This document shows, in pieces, positions 1 to 7,686 of a DNA stretch of 40,505 nt. Under the pieces are notes generated by a model. The model did not search any database, was not told where the DNA came from, and worked only from the letters and a program-made list of their open reading frames with translations. The translations under genes and the position numbers were made by a program. Every line of letters begins with the position of its first letter. Position 1 is the first letter of the stretch. Source of the DNA: Gemmatimonadetes bacterium 13_2_20CM_2_65_7 (lineage in GTDB: Bacteria > Gemmatimonadota > Gemmatimonadetes > Gemmatimonadales > GWC2-71-9); the NCBI GenBank assembly GCA_001915025.1, contig MNDR01000042.1:1-40505 (forward strand), written 5' to 3'.

Positions 1-1374
1 CTCGTCTTCACGCGGCCTGAGATCGGCACGTTCATCCTGCTCTCGGGCGACTCCGATTTCTCTTCACTCGTGCTCAAGCTCAAGGAATACGGGAAGTACG
101 TGATCGGCGTGGGGATCCGGGAATCCTCGAGCGACCTGCTCATCCAGAACTGCGATGAGTACTACTCGTACAACGAGCTGGCCGGCTTCACGAAGACGAG
201 CGACGTCGAGTACGTGAAGCGCGACCCGTGGGAGCTGGTGGTCGAGGCCGTCAAGCAGATGACGGCGCACAACGATGTCATGCGCTCCGACCGCCTGAAG
301 CAGGTCATGCAGGAGATCGACCCGAACTTCGATGAGAAGGACGCCGGCTTCTCGCGCTTCAGCAAGTTCGTGATCGAGGCTGCGCGGCGGGGCCTCATCA
401 CGCTGACCCGGCTCGACAACGGGCAGTACGAAATCGCGCTCGGCCCGCAGGTCGAAGGCGCCGCGGCGCAGCCGACGCTCGCGACGCTCGCCGAGTCGAA
501 CGATCGCGCCCCGCGCGCCGAGCGTGAGGGGGGGGGCCGTGGGAGCGCGCGCCGTGGTGGACGCGGTCGCGGAGGACGTGGCCGCGGTGCAGATCGCGAG
601 GAGCAGCCGGCGCCCAGCTCGGAGCCCGCAGCGGCTCCCTCGGAGCAACCCGAAGCGCCTGCCGCGAAGTCCGGTTTCTCATTTGGCGACGCGTTCGGCT
701 TGTTGAAGCAGGCTGTGGGCCGGATCGGCATGGACGAGGACCAACCGTCACCTGCGGGCGGGGGCGACGAAGCACCGCGCCCGGTCCTCGAGGCACCGAT
801 GCGCGAAGTGCAGGAAGAGGAAGACGACATTCCGATGCCGACGTCATCGGCGCCGCCGCCGCCGTACAGCACGCCGTCGTCTTCTGCCCCAGGTATCCCA
901 ATGCGCAGCCCCCGCTTCCGGCGCGGCTCACGCGGCGGCGGCCATCGGCCCGGCGCCGGGGGAGGCATTCCCGAGATCCCCAAGATCGGCGTCGTCGAAG
1001 TGGATCCAAATTTCCGGCCGCGTGGTGATATGATGGTTCCCCCGGCCCCCCCAGTTCCTCCGGCGGCGCAGACGCCGCCGTCGAAGCCGCCAGTCGTTAG
1101 TGGTGGCGAACCGAGCGAGCGGGGTGGGCGCGGTCGTGGTCGCGGAGGCAGAGGCCGCGGTGAAGACGGCGAGCGCGGCGGTCGTGGTCGTCGCGGTGGT
1201 CGCGGCGGCCGTGGCCGTGGACCGCGACGCTACGAATCGGAAACACCCGACATCACGAATCAGTCTTCCGTAGAGTCGGCGTCGCCTCCAGAGCCCGCCC
1301 CCCCCCCCCCCCCCCCCCCCCCCAGGCGAGGTTCTACGCGCGACCCACGGCAGAGGTCGCGCGTGGCCTATTAG
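1..1374 (+). CDS. NYN-domain (LabA/DUF88-like) protein C-terminal part, with LOTUS/OST-HTH-like domain and long RG-rich and Pro-rich tail; 5' truncated by window edge
   Basis: Frame 1 is open from base 1: LVFTRPEIGTFILLSGDSDFSSLVLKLKEYGKYVIGVGIRESSSDLLIQNCDEY (NYN-type SGDSDF motif), then DRLKQVMQEIDPNFDEKDAGFSRFSKFVIEAARRGLITL (OST-HTH-like), then RG repeats. The end at 1374 depends on the poly-C length. Confidence 0.8.
   Translation, partial: LVFTRPEIGTFILLSGDSDFSSLVLKLKEYGKYVIGVGIRESSSDLLIQNCDEYYSYNELAGFTKTSDVEYVKRDPWELVVEAVKQMTAHNDVMRSDRLKQVMQEIDPNFDEKDAGFSRFSKFVIEAARRGLITLTRLDNGQYEIALGPQVEGAAAQPTLATLAESNDRAPRAEREGGGRGSARRGGRGRGGRGRGADREEQPAPSSEPAAAPSEQPEAPAAKSGFSFGDAFGLLKQAVGRIGMDEDQPSPAGGGDEAPRPVLEAPMREVQEEEDDIPMPTSSAPPPPYSTPSSSAPGIPMRSPRFRRGSRGGGHRPGAGGGIPEIPKIGVVEVDPNFRPRGDMMVPPAPPVPPAAQTPPSKPPVVSGGEPSERGGRGRGRGGRGRGEDGERGGRGRRGGRGGRGRGPRRYESETPDITNQSSVESASPPEPAPPPPPPPPRRGSTRDPRQRSRVAY
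1298..1323. repeat. 26-nt poly-C homopolymer at the NYN / DNA glycosylase junction
   Basis: Uninterrupted C run counted directly from the sequence. Confidence 0.95.
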
Positions 1375-1892
1375 GCCGCATCCTCGTCAGCGATATCGGC
1401 GGGCGCGGACGCCAGACAGCGGGCCGCATCGTCGAGGTCGAAGCCTACGTCGGTCCCCACGATCCCGCGTGTCACGCCTTCGGGCATCGGCGCACGGCGC
1501 GCACGGAACCGCTCTACGGCGCTCCGGGGACGGCATACATCTATTTCACCTACGGGATGCATTGGTGTCTGAACGCCGTCACCGAGCCGCAAGACTTCCC
1601 CGCAGCTGTCTTGATCCGCGCGCTCGAACCCATCGTCGGCCTGGAGACGATGCACCGCCGGCGCGGCGCGGAACCGTTATGCGGCGGGCCCGCTCGACTG
1701 TGTCAGGCGCTGGGTATCACGGGCGATCTGAACGGCGCTTCGCTGCAGGATGGTCCGCTCCGGATCGTGGAAGGATCGAAGCCAAAGCGGACCGCCATCG
1801 TCAGCGGTCCGCGTATTGGTATTTCCCAAGCGACCGACTGGCCGCTGCGCTTCTATATCAAGGATTCGCCCTGGGTCAGTGCTGCTCGGTAA
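1332..1892 (+). CDS. 3-methyladenine DNA glycosylase (AAG/MPG family); start codon not identifiable
   Basis: Frame 3: FYARPTAEVARGLLGRILVSDIGGRGRQTAGRIVEVEAYVGPHDPACHAFGHRRTARTEPLYGAPGTAYIYFTYGMHWCLNAVTEPQDFPAAVLIRALEP matches the MPG family. No ATG/GTG/TTG lies in this frame between the stop at 1161 and FYARPT. Confidence 0.85.
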   Translation, partial: FYARPTAEVARGLLGRILVSDIGGRGRQTAGRIVEVEAYVGPHDPACHAFGHRRTARTEPLYGAPGTAYIYFTYGMHWCLNAVTEPQDFPAAVLIRALEPIVGLETMHRRRGAEPLCGGPARLCQALGITGDLNGASLQDGPLRIVEGSKPKRTAIVSGPRIGISQATDWPLRFYIKDSPWVSAAR

Positions 1893-2946
1893 TGCCTTCC
1901 TTGGAGGTGCCGAGGCTTAAGCGGATCCCGCCTTGCAGCGTGTGCGTGTTGCTCTGGAGCAGGAAGTTGGCCGCGCTCGATGTCAAGAGATAGTGCGCAA
2001 AGACGTTGAGCTTGCTCGAGTAGTTGATCTGTAGACCGCCCATGACCCAGAAAAACGCCTTGCTCGCCGCAGTGTGTACGCGGTCGTCCGCCTCCACCGC
2101 TTGCGACATGTTGCAGCCGGTGCAATCGACGGTCGGATTCAAAACCTGCATCAGCGCGAACCCACCACCGGCGAACGGCTCGATGACCTTCTGCGCCGGG
2201 AACGCGAGGACGCCGAACATGAGGCGCCGCATATCGTGGAAAGTGACGTCGCGGAAATCGGGCCCCACCGAAGAGTTGGTGGAGTTGGGATCAAAGATCA
2301 CCGTCTGCGCCGCGGTGAGGAAAATCGCCTGCTCGTAGGCCACGTACAGTGCTGTCCGCCGCGACTTGATGAGCCAATGGCCACCGACGATCGGGTCGTA
2401 GACGTAGGGTGCCGGCGGAATGAAGAAGTAGGAGACGCCGGCGGAACCCTGAACTTCACCGGTGAACGCGTTACTGTAGAACGGGTTGTCGGGCCGGTAT
2501 TGGGCGCGCACGTCGCCGCGGAGCGCCACGTGATGTGACAGGAAGAGGCGGAAGCCCAGGCCGCCATAGACCAGGTGCTGCGTGAAATCGTACGGCGCTG
2601 CCTTGCCGAAGATCATGCGCGAGTAGCCGCCCGAGGCTAGGATCGACGACTGGTCGCCCACCGGCAAGTTCAGAACGAGGCCGGCACTGACGGTGGAGAC
2701 GGTGATGTCCTGCGTCGCGGCCAGGTTCGTGGTCGCAACGTAGTCGCCCGTCACCTCGAGGCCGACGCGGTCACTCAGGTTGTAGCCGATGCGCGCGCCA
2801 CCACCAAAACCATTCTTGACGAGGAACGAGCGGTCGAACCGCCACCACGACCCGAAGCCGCCGAACTCGATGTTCTGCGCGCGCTGCGCTGCGGCGGGAA
2901 CCGTTACCAAGGAAACGAATCCCACCAGGAGAATCAGCCGCTTCAT
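1876..2946 (-). CDS. Outer-membrane beta-barrel protein with signal peptide
   Basis: MKRLILLVGFVSLVTVPAAAQ signal peptide, then alternating strand pattern (RIGYNLSDRVGLEVTGDYV... HHVALRGDVRAQYR). Confidence 0.7.
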   Translation of the reverse strand: MKRLILLVGFVSLVTVPAAAQRAQNIEFGGFGSWWRFDRSFLVKNGFGGGARIGYNLSDRVGLEVTGDYVATTNLAATQDITVSTVSAGLVLNLPVGDQSSILASGGYSRMIFGKAAPYDFTQHLVYGGLGFRLFLSHHVALRGDVRAQYRPDNPFYSNAFTGEVQGSAGVSYFFIPPAPYVYDPIVGGHWLIKSRRTALYVAYEQAIFLTAAQTVIFDPNSTNSSVGPDFRDVTFHDMRRLMFGVLAFPAQKVIEPFAGGGFALMQVLNPTVDCTGCNMSQAVEADDRVHTAASKAFFWVMGGLQINYSSKLNVFAHYLLTSSAANFLLQSNTHTLQGGIRLSLGTSKEGITEQH

Positions 2947-2969
2947 CGGGACTCCTCCCCACGGCTCCG

Positions 2970-5444
2970 CTACGGAGCCGCCAACAGGACCGCGTTGAAG
3001 AGCAGCTTGAAGGTGCCGTGGGTCTGACCCCGGAACTGGGGCCGGAACCCGAACAGGATCACCCGTCCGCTGCCGACCGGTGCCTCTACCAGGGCCGCCT
3101 TGCCCTCGAGCCGCTCCTGGTAGCGGGCATAGCCCGATCGCAGGGGCGCCACGGGATACGTCGCCAAGGCCCGTGCCGGGGCCGAAACGCTGAAGGCGGC
3201 GCTATTCTCGAAGTAGATGTCGAGGGAGTCGGGCACCCCTAGCGTAACCGGGCTCCCCTCCCTCTCCACCCCTCCCAAAAGCACACCGAAAATAGAGCCT
3301 GGGGCGTAAAATCGCAAAACCTGGGGACCCGATGCCTCACCACCTAGAACGTTAGCCACCGGGAGGTTAAGGCGTGTAATCGCGAAATTACTTGAACCGT
3401 CGAGACAAACCAGCGTGCCACCTCCCCGAACAAAGTCCGAAATGGCACTCGCGCCCGACTCGCCCATCCCGCCCGAGTACTGCAACGGAATGCGAGTCGA
3501 ATCGAGCCCCCGAGTTATCGAACCGGACTCGGCGTCGGGCAATACAATCACGTCGAAGCGCTGTCTGAGACCTCCTCTCCGCAGATCGCTGTCGTGAAGT
3601 GTCGTGTAGCTGATCCCATATTGCTCGAACAGCCACCTCGTCCACCCCTCGTCCACGTTGGCAACCCACGGCTGATACAATCCGATGCGCGGCAGCCGTT
3701 GGCGCGCGACGGATCTATCGACCGCCGCGGTCGCGCGTGTCGCTGTCACCGTGAATCCGTGTCGAGCTGCTTGCTCGCTGAGAATGGCGCGCGCCTTCGG
3801 GCCACGCACGATGAGGCTGTCGCCCGCCACCGTGACCAATTGGCCCGCTGACAACAGCTCCGCAATCGCGCGTGACTCGGCATTGGTGCGATTTCTCAAG
3901 ACAAAGACATCTCCGCTGCCGTCGATTCTGCCGGGTGGTGGTGTCACGCTGTCCACCTGCACGAGGTTCGCGGTGAACGGCGCACTCACGACGTCCGCGC
4001 GAACGTTCATTGTGAACGGCAGCGTCCATCCGGCGACGTCGTACGGCGGACGGTCGCCGACTGGCGTGTACTGCTGCGGCTCGAGGAGGGCTTTAGCGTG
4101 GGCCCGGAACGGCTGTCCCATCGGCACGACAAGCGAACCGGCAGAATAGCGGCGTCCATCCGCCGTGAATGCTTCGGTGGCGCGCCACACCTCGACGCCG
4201 GCCGCCGTGAGCACGTTGGCTAGTGTGGCCCACGCTTCGGGATCACGCTGCTCGGGCGGCGGCGGCAGCACATAGGCAAAGGGATTGCCCGCCCGTCCCG
4301 CATCGATCTCCCGGCGGCCGAGGTCCACAAAGCGATCGATGACCTGCAGGCGATCGTGCGCCGCCAGCCGCACCAGCGCTTTGGAGGCGAGCAGCTCGTA
4401 ACGCACAATGTCGCCCAGGCGCCACGTTCCGCCCGGCCAGGGCGCGGGATAATTCACGCCGCGCGCCGGTTGATGCACGGAGTCGAGCGGCAGCGTGATC
4501 GGCGATCCGAGTCGAGCGCTCGCCGCTTCCGAGAGAATGCCGACCATGTTGTGGCGAGTGGGAGTGGAGCGAAAGCCACCGTGCCACCACAAGTCGTACG
4601 TTTGTTGATGGGCGACGCCGGTCAGCCCCGCGTCGTAGATCGCCGCCGCCATCTCCGTCCCGGCCTGATTGATCGCGGCGACGAGCGCCGGCTCGAGATT
4701 GGGGTTGACGGGATCCTGGAATGGCGGCAGGAACAGGCGGACGCCGTTCGCGCCCATCTGATGAACGTCGTAGACGATTTCGGGAAACCACTCCTTGTAC
4801 AGCATGCGCGTGACGAGGCGCGTTTCCACCTGCGTCAACATGAACCAGTCGCGGTTGTTGTCGTGGCCGACGTACTTGTGGTAAAGCCACGGCAGCGGCC
4901 CACCCTCGTAGCGTGTGCCCTTGTAGCGCCGATACCAGCTGACCACGGTATCGAGACCATCGGGGTTCATCGACGGAATCAACAACACCACCACCGAATC
5001 GAGCAGCACGCGCAGATCCCGGTCGGTCACGAGCCGGTACGCGAGCGTCATGCCCATCTGACTCGATGCGACTTCGGTCGAGTGGATGTTGTTGCTGATC
5101 AGAATCACAGCCGGTTGTTTGCGCCTGAGATCTGCGAGAACGGTGTCGCTCAACCGGCGCGGATCGGCGAGCAGCGCCTGTGCGCGCTCGATCTCCGCGA
5201 GACGCGCCTGATTTCCGGGCGATGTAATCACCATCAACTGGAACGGCCGGCCTTCAGTCGTTCGTCCCAGCGTGTCGACGCGGACGAAACGGCTGCGCTG
5301 CGCGAGGAGATTCATGTACCCACTGACTTGCTTCCAGTCGGCGAGCAGGGAATCGGTGCCGGGTTCGAAACCAAGAACGGCGGCTGGGCGGATGGGCGGT
5401 TCGGCGGTTTGTAAGAGCGCGAGCAGGAGCAGGGGCGTCATCAA
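2970..5444 (-). CDS. Secreted M14-family zinc carboxypeptidase
   Basis: N-terminal signal; SNNIHSTEVASSQM and YDVHQMGANGVR motifs; 824 aa; ATGA-type overlap with upstream kbl. Confidence 0.8.
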   Translation of the reverse strand: MMTPLLLLALLQTAEPPIRPAAVLGFEPGTDSLLADWKQVSGYMNLLAQRSRFVRVDTLGRTTEGRPFQLMVITSPGNQARLAEIERAQALLADPRRLSDTVLADLRRKQPAVILISNNIHSTEVASSQMGMTLAYRLVTDRDLRVLLDSVVVLLIPSMNPDGLDTVVSWYRRYKGTRYEGGPLPWLYHKYVGHDNNRDWFMLTQVETRLVTRMLYKEWFPEIVYDVHQMGANGVRLFLPPFQDPVNPNLEPALVAAINQAGTEMAAAIYDAGLTGVAHQQTYDLWWHGGFRSTPTRHNMVGILSEAASARLGSPITLPLDSVHQPARGVNYPAPWPGGTWRLGDIVRYELLASKALVRLAAHDRLQVIDRFVDLGRREIDAGRAGNPFAYVLPPPPEQRDPEAWATLANVLTAAGVEVWRATEAFTADGRRYSAGSLVVPMGQPFRAHAKALLEPQQYTPVGDRPPYDVAGWTLPFTMNVRADVVSAPFTANLVQVDSVTPPPGRIDGSGDVFVLRNRTNAESRAIAELLSAGQLVTVAGDSLIVRGPKARAILSEQAARHGFTVTATRATAAVDRSVARQRLPRIGLYQPWVANVDEGWTRWLFEQYGISYTTLHDSDLRRGGLRQRFDVIVLPDAESGSITRGLDSTRIPLQYSGGMGESGASAISDFVRGGGTLVCLDGSSNFAITRLNLPVANVLGGEASGPQVLRFYAPGSIFGVLLGGVEREGSPVTLGVPDSLDIYFENSAAFSVSAPARALATYPVAPLRSGYARYQERLEGKAALVEAPVGSGRVILFGFRPQFRGQTHGTFKLLFNAVLLAAP

Positions 5445-6634
5445 ATGAGTCCCAATTTCGTGCCGACCTTCTTGAAGGCACGAAGCGCGAAATCGAGATC
5501 GTCGCGCGAGTGCGCCGCCGAGAGTTGGCAGCGGACGCGCGCATGTCCTTGGGGGACAACCGGATAGCCGAATCCGGTCACGAAGACTCCTTCGGCGAGC
5601 AGCAACTCGCTCATGCGAATCGCTTTGGCCGTTTCGCCCAGGATCACGGGCACGATCGGCGTCTCCCCCGCCAGCGGCTTGAAGCCGAGGGACAGTAGCT
5701 GCTCGCGGAAGTAGCGCGCGTTCGCGTGGAGCTTCGCGACCAGCTCGGGATGCGCTTCGACGTGGCGCACGGCGGCGAGCGCGCTCGCGGCCACGGTCGG
5801 TGGAAGGGCATTGCTGAAGAGCTGCGGCCGGGAGCGCTGCGTGAGATAGTCGGTAAGCGCCTGAGGACCGGCGGTGAATCCGCCCGCCGCCCCGCCGAGT
5901 GCTTTCCCGAGCGTCGAGGTGATGATGTCGATGTCGCCGAGCATGTCGTAGTACTCCGCGGTGCCGCGACCCTCCGTGCCGAGGACGCCGGTCGCGTGCG
6001 AGTCATCGACGGCGAGCACCGCGTCGTACTTGCGTGCGAGCGCCGCCAGATCGGGCAGCTTGGCGATGTCGCCTTCCATCGAGAAGATGCCGTCGGTGAA
6101 GATCAGTTTGCGGCGCGCCTTCTCTGCGCCGCGCAACTTCTCCTCCAGATCCTTCATGTCGGAGTGCTTGTAGACCGCGGTCTGACATTTCGTGATCGCC
6201 TTGGCGAGTCGGATGGAGTCGATGATCGACGCGTGATTCAGTTGATCGGAGATGACGAGGTCCGGTTCGCTCAACACGGTGGGGCAGAGGCCTTCGTTCG
6301 CGTTCCAGCAGCTCACGTACGTCAGCGCGGATTCGCATCCGACGAACTTCGCCAGCGCGGTTTCGAGCTCGCGGTGAATGGTGAACGTGCCGCAGATGAA
6401 TCGGACCGACGCGGTGCCGGCGCCCCAGCGCTCGAGCGCGTCCTTCCCCGCCTGGACGACCGCGGGGACGTCGCAGAGTCCCAGATAATTGTTCGACGAA
6501 AGAATGACGACCTCGCCGCGGCCTTCCATCTTCACGCGTGGGTCCTGGGGCGAGTCGAGATAATTGAGCCGCTTGTAGACGCCTTCCTTCTTGAATTCCG
6601 CGAGCTCGTTCTGCAGCTGCCCGATGAAGCTCAT
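5441..6634 (-). CDS. kbl: Glycine C-acetyltransferase (2-amino-3-ketobutyrate CoA ligase)
   Basis: SSNNYLGLCDVPAVVQAG, DDSHATGVLGTEGRGT, STLGKALGGAAGG PLP-binding region; adjacent to tdh. Confidence 0.93.
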   Translation of the reverse strand: MSFIGQLQNELAEFKKEGVYKRLNYLDSPQDPRVKMEGRGEVVILSSNNYLGLCDVPAVVQAGKDALERWGAGTASVRFICGTFTIHRELETALAKFVGCESALTYVSCWNANEGLCPTVLSEPDLVISDQLNHASIIDSIRLAKAITKCQTAVYKHSDMKDLEEKLRGAEKARRKLIFTDGIFSMEGDIAKLPDLAALARKYDAVLAVDDSHATGVLGTEGRGTAEYYDMLGDIDIITSTLGKALGGAAGGFTAGPQALTDYLTQRSRPQLFSNALPPTVAASALAAVRHVEAHPELVAKLHANARYFREQLLSLGFKPLAGETPIVPVILGETAKAIRMSELLLAEGVFVTGFGYPVVPQGHARVRCQLSAAHSRDDLDFALRAFKKVGTKLGLI

Positions 6635-7659
6635 GCGATCTCCAGAATGACTTTACCGGCGTCGCCCGAGCGGATGGCGGCGAGCGCGTCGTCGATCTTG
6701 GTGAGCGGGAATTTGTGAGTGATGACGGGGCGCGGATCGAACTGCCCGCTCGTGAGAAAGCGGCGCATCAGGTGCCAGGTTTTGTACATCTTGCGGCCGA
6801 TCACCCCATAAATCGTGATCCCTTTGAAAATGATCTCGTTGGCGAAGTCGATCGGCACCTGTGCGGTAGGAATTCCCAGGAGTTGGACCCGTCCGCCGAG
6901 GCTTACGGACGCGAACGCCTGATGCAGCGCCGACGGCACCCCCGACATCTCGCACACCACGTCCGCGCCCTCGCCCGCGGTTTCGGCAAGCACGGTCTTC
7001 ACGACGTCGTCTTTCGCGGCATTGATTGTCACCTGGGCGCCCATCCGCGCCGCGAGCGCAAGTCGCTTGGGGTTGACGTCGGATGCGAGCACTCTGCTGG
7101 CGCCCGCCGCTCTGGCGATCCCGACGGCGAAGCAACCAATCGGGCCGCAGCCCACAACGAAAACGGTGCTGCCGGGAATCTCTGCCGTCAGCACCGCGTG
7201 AAACGCATTGCCCATCGGATCCATGATCGCGCCGATCTCGGTGGGGATGCCGTCGAGCGTCAGCACGTTGGTCGCCGGCATCACGATGTACTCGGCGAAG
7301 GCGCCGTCGCGATCGACGCCGATGATGCGCGTGTTCCTACAGATATGGCTGTTGCCGGTGCGGCACTGCAGGCAGTGGCCGCAGACGATGTGACCCTCGG
7401 CCGTGACCAGCTGACCCACTTTCAGCTCGGTAACGCCGTCGCCGATCGCCTGGATCTCCCCGGCGAACTCATGTCCCACGACGAGCGGCGGCTTGATCCG
7501 GCCTTGGGCCCACGCGTCCCAATCGGCGATATGGAGGTCGGTGCCGCAGACGCCGGCGTGCCGCACGGCGATCAGCACCTCGCCGGGTCCTGGGACCGGC
7601 TTGGGGACGGACTTCACGGTCAGGCCGGGCGCGCGTTTTTCCTTGACGATCGCTTGCAT
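6631..7659 (-). CDS. tdh: L-threonine 3-dehydrogenase
   Basis: GHEFAGEIQAIGDGV, CGHCLQCRTGNSHICRNT zinc site, VVGCGPIGCFAVGIARAAGASRVLASD Rossmann motif. Confidence 0.92.
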   Translation of the reverse strand: MQAIVKEKRAPGLTVKSVPKPVPGPGEVLIAVRHAGVCGTDLHIADWDAWAQGRIKPPLVVGHEFAGEIQAIGDGVTELKVGQLVTAEGHIVCGHCLQCRTGNSHICRNTRIIGVDRDGAFAEYIVMPATNVLTLDGIPTEIGAIMDPMGNAFHAVLTAEIPGSTVFVVGCGPIGCFAVGIARAAGASRVLASDVNPKRLALAARMGAQVTINAAKDDVVKTVLAETAGEGADVVCEMSGVPSALHQAFASVSLGGRVQLLGIPTAQVPIDFANEIIFKGITIYGVIGRKMYKTWHLMRRFLTSGQFDPRPVITHKFPLTKIDDALAAIRSGDAGKVILEIA

Positions 7660-7686
7660 GGGCTCTCGGAATGGGAACGGCCCGAT

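Noticed and set aside
64-1009. Long minus-strand ORFs opposite the NYN gene (64..648, 162..983, 398..1009)
   Set aside because: Antisense shadow ORFs of a GC- and RG-rich coding region; no recognisable domains.
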